DNA of 64,000 nucleotides from Adiantum capillus-veneris. Its lineage: Eukaryota; Streptophyta; Polypodiopsida; Polypodiales; Pteridaceae. Each line of letters opens with the position of its first letter. Position 1 is the first letter of the stretch. The notes below the pieces were generated by a model, which searched no databases, was not told the DNA's origin, and saw nothing but the letters and a program-made list of their open reading frames with translations. The stretch covers positions 108,196,549 to 108,260,548 of the forward strand of contig CM043953.1 of the NCBI GenBank assembly GCA_014529385.2. The letters are read 5' to 3'. The position numbers were made by a program, and so were the translations under genes. Of the stretch, positions 37,131 through 47,786 are shown piece after piece.

Positions 37131-37759
37131 ATATAGTGATAGGGACGAGGAGATGAGTGCATCCGTATATGCATGTACCCCAAAAAAACAGAAGATGAGA
37201 AGTATACTAAAAAAAAGAGTGTCTATGGTTATGTGATGGTGGCTCTACAAGGACTCTTTTCCTTCGGTTGGCATCATCTGTTCAACATGTGTGAAGGGGT
37301 CTCGTAGAGACCCTATTAGACATATGTTACATCTTTAGAAGGTACTATATGGGAATTTCCCTAATGCCTATTTTCATTGTTTTTAACAAGGACACCTCAT
37401 CAAGGATTGTAATGACTTGAGGAAGAAGCGAGACAAAAAAGGCAGAGTCTCAACAAGCATTTCAACATGTTTGTAACAATATGCGACCAGACCTATGTTC
37501 TAAGGCTTGTAGGTAGGGACAAGTTACCCCTTCTTATCATACAAATACATATTTTGCTGGCTTTAAAACATAAAAGAATAAAAGAATGTTTGCAAAAATA
37601 ATCAATTTGGTGGCTCCAACAAGGTGCGAGAGCTTACTAGGGGAGATAAGGTTGGCTAGGCGCATGCACAGTACGGCTTGTCAGAGGATGTCGTCATCAT
37701 CATTGTCAAGCTATTGTCCCTCCCATCACTCCCTAGGCTAGTCTTTTCGCTTTCCATTT

Positions 37760-37795
<36 letters not shown>

Positions 37796-37989
37796 CTTGT
37801 GGGGAATGGCACTGCACGACGCTCTCAAAAACAGCCTCATCTCAGCCCTTTCGAACCCAAACCCTAACCCTATCCTTAGTACTCAAGTAGGACATGTCTC
37901 TCCGTAGCGTGGCTATACCTCACTTTTGCAAACAAACCCTACTTGGTGACCTCAATGTCTCCAAACTTTGCTTGTGTTTCAGGTAATGA
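37131..37989. other. Unassigned region with a 32-C homopolymer
   Basis: At about 37490-37580 is text resembling 62090-62180 ('agtagggacaag' then 'ttcttat...atacaaat'). The homopolymer run is at 37763-37794. A 'tttcaggtaatgaagg' just before 38000 looks like a splice acceptor, possibly a leader intron of element D, but this is only a sequence resemblance. Confidence 0.35.
37763..37794. repeat. Poly-C run of 32
   Basis: An uninterrupted run of 32 C. The poly-proline frame across it is an artefact of composition. Confidence 0.95.
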
Positions 37990-38597
37990 AGGCTTTGGTA
38001 ATGTTCCTTAGAAACTCTCATATGCTACTATGACTAGGATGCCTCAGCTCAATCCTCAAAGCCATTTTGTGCGTGAGCCTCTCCACGCCTTTGATCCTCA
38101 GGTAAGTTCCCAACTTTATTTGTTGTTTCTATGGAGTTTTCTGAACATTTTGATGCATTAAATGTCCCACATATTGAAATGAAAAAAATCCCTCCTTTGC
38201 ATGAAGTCCAAGCAGGGATTCACACAAGAAATGAACAATAGGGCACTATTCCCAACCCTGCATTGGGTGATGACACTCCTGAGATAGGCGACCCTGATAA
38301 TAATGAAGCCTTTGTCACTATCCTTGCCAAATACCTGGAACTCTGGCATACTCAACTGCAACAGAGAGTTGTTATTGGTCTCTTATTGGTTTGTGCCATG
38401 GAGCCCGTCCTTCTCTAAAAGCTCTAAACGTTTGGGTCTCCCAACAGTGGACCAATAAAAACCTTAGAGTCACCGCAGTATTTGCCCAATAATTACTACT
38501 TTTTTTATTGGAAAACTCCAACTCTTCTCTTCAAGTAGTAGGGTAGGGACAATTGCTCATATTCAAACAGAAAAAGGACGAAAAAGTGAAGGAGGCT

Positions 38598-38741
38598 CTA
38601 CTTCGCTTCAAACAATACATAGACAGATGTTGTGTGAGAGAGCTACCACAAGATGAGAGATTATCAGTTCTACTTCGCTTCAAACAGTACATAGATAGAT
38701 GTCGTGTGACAGAGCTACCACAAGATGAGAGATTATCAGTT
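38598..38741 (+). repeat. 72-bp in-frame tandem duplication inside element D gag
   Basis: Units at 38598-38669 and 38670-38741 are nearly identical, each encoding 24 residues containing RFKQYIDRC and ELPQDERLSVL. It lies in the Gag core just before 'NETLKKDL'. Confidence 0.95.
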
Positions 38742-39050
38742 CTCTTCACATAGAGCTTGAGAAATGAAACTCTCAAAAAGGACCTACATGTGAAAGGATG
38801 CACGACCTTTGACCAAGTCACTAGAGAATCTCTATATCTAGTTAACAATTGTAAGGCCTACGGAGAGGTGACTGAAGATACAGACAACGCAACTAGTAGT
38901 GCCTCATCTCTGAAGAGCAAATCAAAAACAAAGAGAGATGTTCAAACTCCCTGGGAACCAATCATTGATCAAGTGGTCGAGGGGGTGATTATAAGAATAA
39001 AAAAAGGCTAAAAAGAGAACCTGAATGTACGACAACCTCATTTGAGGAGA

Positions 39051-39447
39051 TGTAATACTTGTGGAGGGGATTACCCCACTCCATGGTGTAGCACTCAACC
39101 AAAGCCACAACAAATGCTAGGGCAACAACCGCATCTTCTGAACGATGGGAGAGTGATAGTCAACTACTCTCAACCAATACATGTGCCACAACCCACGAGA
39201 AACCAATACTCCATGGATGCAAAGACGCTCATGTTCATAGCCAATGATCAGGAGTATGGTATGTTTTGAAGAATATTCTTACCAGGACAAAACAACCATT
39301 GGCTGGATCACCAGCTATGAAACAAGGAGGTCCATGCTATGAGTGTGGAGGTGATCATTGGGCACGAAGTTGTCCAAACAAGGGTCCACAAATAGAATAA
39401 TTGTGTTCTGTGACGGTTGTGGCACAGACCATCTACACCAAAACTGT
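39051..39447 (+). other. Three short-spaced zinc-knuckle motifs
   Basis: Motif 1 (39051-39089) reads CNTCGGDYPTPWC, with Tyr where His is expected. Motif 2 (39335-39373) reads CYECGGDHWARSC. Motif 3 (39409-39447) reads CDGCGTDHLHQNC. Motifs 2 and 3 are CX2CX3HX4C, one residue shorter than the usual CX2CX4HX4C. They lie in three different frames, so two frameshifts separate them. Confidence 0.8.
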
Positions 39448-40745
39448 GTTAAAAATCTAGACTACAAAGGGAAAGCAACATTGAATGTTGTAGGTGTAAT
39501 GCCTTCTTCAAGCGGATCCGAGGTAGAACCCGCCATTCCTTTAAACGTGATGACTCGAGCTCAAGCTCAAGAAGCTGCCAAAAACAAACCAGCTGAAAAA
39601 GCCACATTCCCTGTTCAAATAGAATTTGAGAACATATCGGTGAGAACCTTCGGAAGAAGATCATGGAAAGGCAAACGAGACAAAATGAAAGCAAAGAGGC
39701 TGAAGGAGAAAGCGGCTTTGGAAACTGAACTGAATCAAACAAGAGAGCAGCTTAGACAAGATCAAGAAAGGAACAAAAACGCAAAGGGACCTAAAGAGTC
39801 AAAGACTAACTCGGGAGGTTTAGTCTTAGTGGAAAAAGTCTTTGAATCTTTAGATGCAATTTTGAAGGCCTATGAAGCTAGGCTAAAACCCAACCAAACC
39901 CAGGAGGATAGATGGTTGGCATATCCTCATCCAGGGTATGAAAAAGAGAGGTTGCAAATGTGCAAGGAGCTCATCCAAAAGGCCCTCTTATGGGACCAGT
40001 TCCAGATGCTCCAAAAATGGAGGTGCTAGTCCACAAAAAATTCCAAGAATTGGAAAGTCATGGTATTGTAAACAAAGACCAGGAAGAGCCAGGAGTTAAG
40101 GCACCTTTAGATACAAGGGAAGTAGCCAATACCACAGATGGGGTGGGCTCACAAGCAGTGATGTCTATTCCGGAGGTAGAAGAACCGTGGCCACAATCCT
40201 TGTGAGAATCAATCAGAAACCAAAAAGATGGTAGTGCTACTTTACAGTCAGCACCTATCTCTGAGATAAACATGGATCACGAATTTTCCCAGGAGATATA
40301 CGATCTTTATATGGGGATGCCGGGTCTGTTGTATCTGAAGAGAGTAAACCACGCTCTCTAAAGACTTTGCCATCTTTCATAGGAGAACTTGAAACAAAAT
40401 CGAAGGTTAAAATGGTACCTTCTTAGTGGAAAGCCACACCAAAAGTGATGGATACCAAGAGCTTGCATGAATTGATGTCTTCTCCTATACAATGCACACT
40501 TTATCTCTCAGAGCTACTGAAAATTAGACCGCATCTATGGGGCCAAATGGGCAAAACCTGGAAAACATGGGGTTGAAAATCCCTTCTCATGACCAACTTG
40601 CATACAAAACATGGATGACACCTCGCCTAAGAAGCCACAGGCAAAGAAAGTACCAGTAAATAAGGTGGGTGACTACTATGAAGGAGAAGAAGGAAACACC
40701 ACCTTACCACTTGAGTACAAAGGCATAAAGACGGTTGCTATATTA

Positions 40746-40754
40746 GATAGTGGG
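40746..40754 (+). other. Element D protease active-site motif (DSG)
   Basis: AILDSGAKISIA encodes a standard retropepsin loop; a stop follows about 10 residues later ('TKEI*'). Confidence 0.7.
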
Positions 40755-42116
40755 GCCAAAATTTCCATTGCGACCAAAGAAATATGAAAAAATGGGGAAA
40801 GCCTGCTCTTAGGAAAACTTGAATGAAACTGCAATTAGCGGATGGATACATGGAACTGGGTTTATGGCCTTGAACAGGTAAGCCCAAGTCGCCATTAAAA
40901 ATACATGGCATAAAAGTCAGAGTCGGGCAGCTAAGCCACTAAATGAGCAAGGCATTAGTCCCAAACCTTCATGTAATATTCTCTGTGGTCTGATCTTCTT
41001 AGTTATTCTAGGTACTACTCAAGCTGGAAGAGTTGAGCAAATTTATGTTGTGTCGCTCATGCTGGTATAGGTGAGCATAAGAGTTGAATTCATTGTAGTA
41101 TAGTGGTAAGTGAAGGAGGAAGTCCAAAAGACACTCACGCACTCAGCAGAGTGAGGAATGAGTGGACAAGCTTCTACATCAAAAACCCTTCTTGGAAACG
41201 TGGAAGCTATTGAGACATCCTTTGATGTCACATGTGCTACATTTGTTCCTTGAAGCACCCATCAACTCCATCTCTTACACTACATGCTTTTGTTTGACAA
41301 ATTTTCCTATGCATATAGAGTGTCCCATAATTGACACTTGCATTAGACACTCTTCCTTTGTTTCTCCCAAGCACTCACCTTGCATGACAGGTACTTCAAG
41401 TCCAAATGCTCAACTCCAATAAGAGCGTATACCAAAGGTACTTTTTTCCCACTGGGTTTTTTCCCTTTGGTCATCCAGGTTTTAGACCCTAATCTAGAAT
41501 CACATCATCTTCTTGTATATATTCCTTCTACATCAGCAATAAAGAAATGGCTACCCAAATCAATCAACAATGACTTGGAGCAAACACAACAGGTCTCCAT
41601 ATTCTTATCAAGAGCATCTTTTATCTTCAAGGGTGACAACAAGGCTCCATCAAACAATGGCAAGTCAAAGAATGGCCAACAACGACAAGCAATGAAAAAT
41701 TCAGCAAGTGAGCTATCCACAATAACCATACGTAGCTCACACAGAGATTCAACATTGGCTACCTATTGTGGAAAACTCAAATTGCAGTGGACCTTGAAAA
41801 AAAATCCATCATAAAGTCCACGCCCCAAAGAGGTTCAGTTCTACAAGCTCAGACACATCAACATCCATCTTCCCAACGGCCAAGACTGGCAACAAAGAGG
41901 ACAATGCGCAATAAGAAGAAAATTTGACTTTACAATCATGCTCATATCAGGTATCAACAACACGCAATTATGAATCACTCTAGGAAGGGGGAGCATCATC
42001 AACGACAAAGCACTTCCCAACCTGAAGTCCAATCTTGAAGACAAAGCTGAAGACAACCCTATGACAAGACTGCACAAGGTCGTGTCAAGGGACGACATGA
42101 ATTAGGAAGGGGGAAA

Positions 42117-42961
42117 TGTTTGAGGACAGATCAAATGGGCACCCACCTAGCCAGACACTACATTTGTAGTTTACTATTTTGCCGAGCTAGTGTAGTAATA
42201 CTCCGTGTAAATCCTGATTACAGAGTAGTGGATCAATCCCGTGAGTTGTAATGATGTCATGATAATTGTAAAGGTCCATGTGAGCCGTCTACTGGCCATT
42301 TAGAAAGCCCTAGGTATAAAGGTCAATAACTTTAACGTGAGAGGAAGGCTTATCTTTAGAAGAAGAAGGAGCTCTGAAAACGTACGCTCAAGCTATGAGC
42401 TGCTCCAAACTTGTAATCGACTTTTCTATGATTGGGTAATCCTTTTTCAAATCTAAAACTTGCATTGTGTTCCTCTCTCTTTGCTCTTTCAATTAAGTGT
42501 AAGCATTGTCAGTTTTGTTGTGGTTCGCGACTACGTGTTTGTGAGTTGTAATTGCGGATTTGAGTGCTTAAATCACTATTTGTAATCGTTTTGACCATAG
42601 GAGAGTGTTCTTAGACCATAGGACAACGTTTCTGGCATGATCTGTTGCAGTTTTCATGACCTTTTTCATGATGGATCATGATTTTTGTACCTTGTCGGAT
42701 TGCAACCAGACTTGCTAGAATAGTGCCCTTAGGTGTCCTTGACCTCCTCCTAAAGTTTTGTTGCATTTCCATTCCATTCGAGTGCCAAAATGGCGTGATG
42801 ACCTAGAGCTGTGAGAAAGGACATAGGTAGATTTTCGTGACCTTTGGGTGTTGGTTTGCTTGTCGAGTTAGTGTGTGTGCTTGTTAAGGTTCACTTCTTG
42901 AGATTGACGATCTCATAGAGTCTCCGTGCCCCATCCGGGTTACTTTTGCTGAGTATTGACA
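42117..42961 (+). repeat. LTR, probably 3' LTR of element D
   Basis: Starts TGTTTGAG after a purine-rich 'aggaagggggaaa' and ends TATTGACA: 845 bp with a TATA-like box near 42313 ('tataaagg'). It resembles 53073-53891 in its end region and in the block before the polypurine tract. No matching 5' LTR is seen upstream of the gag, so its assignment to the D gag is likely but unproven. Confidence 0.65.
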
Positions 42962-42989
42962 TTATGTTAGTGCCAGAAGGCTATGCTAC

Positions 42990-43218
42990 ATACGTCCTTT
43001 GCAGTGACCCGCTAACAGCTACTGATATGGATAAAATTCATTCCATTGCTGATTTTCCTAGACCAACAATAGTCAAGGGGGTTCAAGCCTTCATGGGACA
43101 TTGTGGATATTACAGATGGTTAATTTACATGTACACTATAATTGCAAAACCCATGTATAGCTTGATTACACACTTTGAGTGGACTGAAGCAGTGGAGAAA
43201 TCCAACAAAAAACAATAA
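42990..43218 (+). pseudogene. Ty3-type RT C-terminal fragment
   Basis: The frame ending at 43218 contains 'IADFPRPTIVKGVQAFMGHCGYYR' in part, the RT connection segment just before RNase H in plant Ty3 elements ('FPRPTIVKGVQAF', 'GHCGYYR'), then 'IAKPMYSL'. It stops soon after. Only about 70 residues survive and no neighbours continue it. The frame opens inside the preceding LTR, which is coincidental. Confidence 0.65.
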
Positions 43219-44814
43219 AGCTGTCTTTTTCAATGGATTTTCTTAATTATTGGATTTTCACTTTGCTTTTTTAGCGCATTTTGTTATTTTCTTTGATTTT
43301 TTAATAAACAGGTCAAAAATTAATAATAAATAGCGAAGGAGCTAAAATGGAAAAACTGAAGACAGGTGGTGATCAGAAAGTCAAGGCGAACAAGCACAAA
43401 AAAATTCAATCAAATCGGAAGATGGAAGCGGGAAGCCTAAATTAGGCGGCCAGACCTACTTTTGCAGAATTCTTGCAGAATGAGCTACAAGAATCCGATT
43501 GGGAAAATTTTTGAGTCTAACGTAGATTTCACGGCCTAGTAGGACTAACGAGGGAATCTGGGGGAAAATGGTTTGGGAAGTCTGGGTATAGATATTCCAG
43601 GTAGGCTAAAATCACCTCATTTCCACTTGTTGCCTTTGGAGAGAGAGCTTTTCGACCTCTTTCGTGCGTCTTTTCCAAAGTCTATAGTCACTTTTTTCCA
43701 GCGCCGTCTCACACGAGACATGAGGGGTAAGTTCTTTACTCATCAATGATCCATTTTGTACAGCCGGAAGCTAGTCTAAACCCCTAGAAAAAACCCTAGA
43801 ATCCGAGCAGTGCACGAAGACCTACAACCAAAAATCGACCATAGCGGCCTGTCAGCTCAACCAAATCGGATGAGATTTGAATTGTAGCATGCCCCAACAT
43901 AATAGAACACTTCTATATCACCAGTTCACCATTTGGCAAGGGTCGAGGGGGTCCCAAGTAGAAAAGCTAGGTTTTGGCAGATGCTAGAATTGCATTCTGA
44001 TTCCACAGACAGCTTGCATACGAGGTCTACACACAATGTATATGATTGATTTCATAAAATCAATCAAGCGAAGCTCTTGAAAAGTAGAAAACGATTGGAA
44101 GACTAGAAAGCGTCAAATTTGACATACGGGGTCAAATTGACTTCAAATGGGCCAAAATTGGATGAGTTGCTTCACGACTATGTTGCGGACAAGTCCAAAG
44201 CCTCAAAAGTGACTAACCAACACTACAGGTCATGTAGTCACAAAAATCAAAGATTTCAGAGTCGTCAAAGCACAAAGGGATGCCGGCAAGACCAAACTTT
44301 ACCAAATTCATTTTAGGACTTGTTTTAGGTGTACAGTATGTGTTTAGGTCAAAATTTTTAAGTTTTGCAAGAAAAATGTGACTGTTGTAAATAATCATGA
44401 TTATTTAATTTCACATTATTTTGGCTTGAAAGTTACATCATCACCTAACCTATCACTAGTACACACCTATGACATGTCAAAATTCAAGTATGAGCCAAAA
44501 TGATCACATATAACTCGGAAAATTGCAAAAAAATGCAAAGAAGTCCTTGCAAGCCAAATTCTGAGTTATGAGCCACATTTTTTGATCCAAATCACCTCAT
44601 ATCACATACACAAGGTCTATACAATACCTAGAACCAAGTTGTACCAAAAAATGCTCATTTTGGTAGAAAAGGTAATAATCATAATTATTTACTTTTTGGC
44701 CAAAATGTGAGAAATTTGCTATTTTGCCATCATACATCCAAAGTACATGATGTCTTAAGCCCACTAGCCAAGTTTGAACAAATTTGGAGCTCAGAATCTC
44801 AAAATCTCTTTACA
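43219..44814. other. Unassigned non-coding region before element C
   Basis: Contains leader-like text such as 'gaggggtaagttctttac' (43720-43740), comparable in style to 'gcaggtaagagctctac' in the E LTR (53425-53441). A relic LTR or leader of a related element is possible. No coding content supported. Confidence 0.35.
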
Positions 44815-46386
44815 TGTCATAATAATCAATATCTAATTCTCCTAAATGATTTTCTCATGTTAAACTGATCATTTAATATGGGGAAGTGCCAGGGGAGAAA
44901 AAGCTAGAGTATTGGTTAAGTTACCAGACCGGCCACAGCAGGGATCCAAAGGGGGGGCCATCTGCAAAAGAGCCATGTGAAACAATGGGCTAAAAAGACC
45001 CTAAGGTTCAGCCCATTAAGACTTCCAAAATGCTAAGGTTCCAAAATTCAAAGGTTATGTCCAAAGGTCAACCTTAAGGAATTGGATGCTTTGTGTGTGA
45101 CCAAAAAAGTCTTGCATATCCCTACATACGAGGGGGTGATCCTAGCAAGTAGGGGATGAGAGAGAAATCCACACACACACACACACAAGCCCCCTTGACA
45201 CAAAGGGAATGAAGGACACATGTCAGATGCCTAAGCTAGTTGCTCCCAAAGTGTGCTCAATTCCTATTGGATGACCCTTGAAGTGGACCAATGAGAATTA
45301 GGCTAGAGCAAATTTAGCCTAATTAATTTTAAAACACCTAATAAAAAGAACCAATGAAAATTAAGTCTCCTGGATGATTATTGGACAGCCTGTGAAGGGC
45401 TCCAATAGGAATTGAGCAGCCCAATGGGCTACTTAATTCCTATTGGTCAGAATGGGGAAAGGTCCAATGGGGATTTAATTCATTTAAATCAATTAAGTTT
45501 AATTGATTAAGCTCTCACAAAAGTGGAAAGGGGGACACATGTCAAAAGGCTATCACTTATGCTGCTTAATAGCTATTGGCTTGACTTGGGGAGGTCCAAT
45601 AGGGGAAAAGCAAGAGCAAATAGCAAGAGGGCTCGCCCAAGAGAGAGAGGGGGCTGATTTTTGGAAGGCATTAACACACACACACTCACAGAATCTCATG
45701 TGTGAAGAAAGAGAAGACTATCTCTTCCCAAGCTTTAATGGAGAACTCATCACCTACTCCAAGCTTGTGAGATAGAAGCCTACATCAACACACTCTTGGC
45801 ATGTGGATGCAAATCCAACCAAGAGCCAAGCTTCAATGCATGCTCATCTCCTCTACCAAGCTAATTACTAAGCTAAGCTAAGCTAATATGAGTGATTATG
45901 TGAGGAGATGTACATCTTTCTCGTAAGATACTCCTTCCTCTCAATCTACTCTCATACCTTGCTAGCTCTCACCATCTTCGAAGGTGTGTGAGGTCTTGGG
46001 TCTGAGAACGGGGATAATGAAAGTTGTGTTTGCTAAGTGTTTTTCTTAGTGCACGAAGCTTTCATCTTCATTGCACTAGCTAGTCTTGAAGGAACACAAA
46101 GAATTGTATTGTACAATGTCTCTCTTGATGGGAGAAACCATAATACAAAGCCTTTTTGAGGGGGGACCGGCTCCATGCAAATCCGGTCCTCAATTGTTGT
46201 CAATAGCTTAATTTCTCTCTCTTTTGAAAGTATTGTTGATGCTATCTAACTAGGTGTTATGATTTTAGTTGCTCTCTCCACCCAAGCACTCTTGTAATTC
46301 TCATTAGGAATCTATTCTAATGAAATGCCCACTATGTTCATGCTAATTTCCTCTACACATAAGTTTCTAGACCATTAAATGTTACA
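44815..46386 (+). repeat. Element C 5' LTR
   Basis: 1572 bp, TGTCATAA...GTTACA. Contains a (CA)n run near 45170-45187, and four ATTGG...CCAAT modules between 45265 and 45600. Nearly identical to 49999-51497, and homologous in reverse orientation to 59048-60567. Confidence 0.9.
45265..45600. promoter_or_regulatory. Array of four paired ATTGG/CCAAT modules in LTR
   Basis: TATTGG occurs at 45265, 45379, 45441 and 45574. Each is followed 17-18 bases later by CCAAT (45288, 45402, 45464, 45596), so every module is an inverted ATTGG/CCAAT pair of about 28 bp. Extra single CCAAT boxes lie at 45351 and 45421. CCAAT boxes bind NF-Y in eukaryotes; that this array drives the LTR is inference. The modules recur in the 3' LTR at about 50511-50846. 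Confidence 0.6.
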
Positions 46387-46400
46387 TTGGTATCAGAGCA
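46387..46400 (+). promoter_or_regulatory. Element C primer-binding site
   Basis: TTGGTATCAGAGCA directly follows the 5' LTR, an initiator tRNA-Met type primer site. Confidence 0.85.
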
Positions 46401-46789
46401 CAAGGTTTCTCTTTTCTTGCTCAAGAAGGGAGGTCTTCAAGCTAGCTATAAATGGTTGGTATTATTAATTGCCTGTGAGTAAGTAGAATAGGGATTTTTT
46501 AGCCTTGCAGTGCGCCTGCCTTCGTGCAGATAACGGGGCATCACCGTCGAGAGCTATGGTCTTAATAGTGGAGTCCTACGGGGCTTGCCTACGGCTTAAC
46601 CACTATTGAGCTATTAGAAGATTGATAGGAGCCGGTGCTGTTTTGGTGTTGAAAGACCCTCTCTTCTATTCCTTGCAATTAATGGTATTCGAGCCATGGG
46701 TACAGTAGTTTGAGTGCTTTTTCTAAAGGGGTAAAGAGGAGTAGCAACTAGGGCTTGAAGTGCCAAAAGTACACCTAAAAGTTGTTAGA

Positions 46790-47599
46790 ATGGCTGACAA
46801 TAGTAAAGAGAGTGAAATTAATGTTGATAACTTTGATTTTGCTCATGAGCAAGCTACTAATGATGCTCCAATGCTTGTTAACTATCTTGTTTCTAGGCTT
46901 CAACAAGCCATGGGCAATCCATCTCTTCAAAGTGAAGTGCAATGGCAGCTCCGTGCTCACGGGATTCTCCAAGCTCATCACCATGACGAGAGAACACCTA
47001 GGAAGCCTCCTTGTGAGACTCCCAAAAGAGGTCTCTCTCCGATTCGGGAAGAAGAAGAGAATCCATACGAAGGGCTCAAGAATTTACTTCTTGATGATGC
47101 ATCTCCTTCCCAAAGGAGAACTCAAGAGCCTCCACCGAAGGAACGAGAAAGAAGTGAGTCTCCCACCACCTCGGCGGAGATGGCTCCACAAAGACGGCGG
47201 GCTAAACGATCTCCATCACCACCAAAGCGGAGAAGACCATCACACTCTTCTCCACACCATAATTCAAAGAGGGATGATAAAAAGCAAGAGAAGAAAAAGG
47301 CGAGAAAGAGGACACCCTCTTCTCCATCTTCTTCATCCTCTTCCTCTTATGAAAGCGATGGTGAAGACGACGAAGATCAAGACAAGAAAAAGGCGAGAAA
47401 GAGGTCACCCTCTTCTCCACCTTCTTCAAATTCTTCACTTTCTGAGGAAAGTGATGGTGCAACCTTTGAACCATCAAAAAGAAGAGGCCATAGGAAATCC
47501 TATGCCGCATGGAAGAGGTCGTGCAAGTTGAAGAAATTCAAAGAGGGAGGGAAGAGCATCTCTTTCCTTACCTATGATGGTAATAAAAGGATGGCCTAA
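46790..47599 (+). pseudogene. Element C Gag N-terminal region, SR-like, truncated by deletion
   Basis: I choose the ATG at 46790 (MADNSKESE) because element F has an aligned ATG at 58640 with similar following residues; an earlier in-frame ATG at 46760 lacks that support. Gag would form the particle and package RNA. Residues 1-60 resemble F. From about residue 75 it is rich in Arg, Ser, Pro and Lys, with two similar KKKARKR-S/T-PSSP...S-rich...ESDG units. 'HRKSYAAWKRSCKLKKFKEG' and 'FLTYDG' follow, also in F. The frame is then cut at 47580 by the deletion and ends 6 codons later. The main capsid and knuckle domains are missing. Confidence 0.8.
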
Positions 47600-47786
47600 A
47601 CCAAGGAATCTTCATGAACTAAGAAGCTTTATAGGTATGTGTGCATACTATAGACGCTTCATAGAAAAGTTCTCACAAATTGCGAGACCATTACATGACC
47701 TAACAAAGAAAAGCGTTAGGTATACATGGTCTGCTAAGGAGACCAATGCTTTCTAAAAGCTTAAAGAAAAGCTTATCTCTCAACCT
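47574..47786 (+). pseudogene. Element C RT C-terminal tail
   Basis: Begins at the deletion junction with 'VIKGWPKPRNLHELRSFIG' and continues through 'YYRRFIEKFSQIARPL' into 'TWSAKETNAF', the RT connection segment before RNase H. A stop at 47754-47756 (TAA, in an expected Phe-Gln-Lys context, fitting CAA to TAA) separates it from the long frame at 47787, which is in the same phase. The RT palm and fingers are absent. Confidence 0.8.

Larger units (their letters stand above)
37990..42116 (+). pseudogene. Element D: Ty3-like gag-protease region, decayed
   Basis: Plus-strand gag-like text starts near 38048 ('MPQLNPQSHFVREPLHAFD') and includes a 24-residue internal duplication (38598-38741), 'NETLKKDLHVKGCTTFDQV', and three zinc-knuckle-like motifs at 39051, 39335 and 39409 in three different frames. 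A 223-codon frame (39358-40029) carries the third knuckle, 'IPLNVMTRAQAQE', and a Lys/Glu-rich, probably coiled-coil stretch. A retropepsin motif LDSGA (DSG at 40746-40754) follows. RT, RNase H and integrase are not seen before the LTR at 42117. Many indels and stops; it is related to element B. Confidence 0.7.

Noticed and set aside
37678-37890. Frame with a poly-proline stretch
   Set aside because: Arises only from the 32-C homopolymer; no other feature.
41093-41250. tRNA-Asp gene
   Set aside because: Only the D-arm part matches; acceptor, anticodon and T arms are absent.
44810-44814. Target duplication for element C (TTACA)
   Set aside because: The 3' LTR lacks its end, so the right flank cannot be defined; TTACA also resembles the LTR end by chance.
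46760-46789. Upstream in-frame ATG for element C gag
   Set aside because: Element F shows homology from the ATG aligned to 46790, not before it.
46782-47531. 249-codon frame overlapping the element C gag
   Set aside because: It is the +1 shadow of the SR-like Gag; the Gag phase is supported by homology with element F, this one is not.
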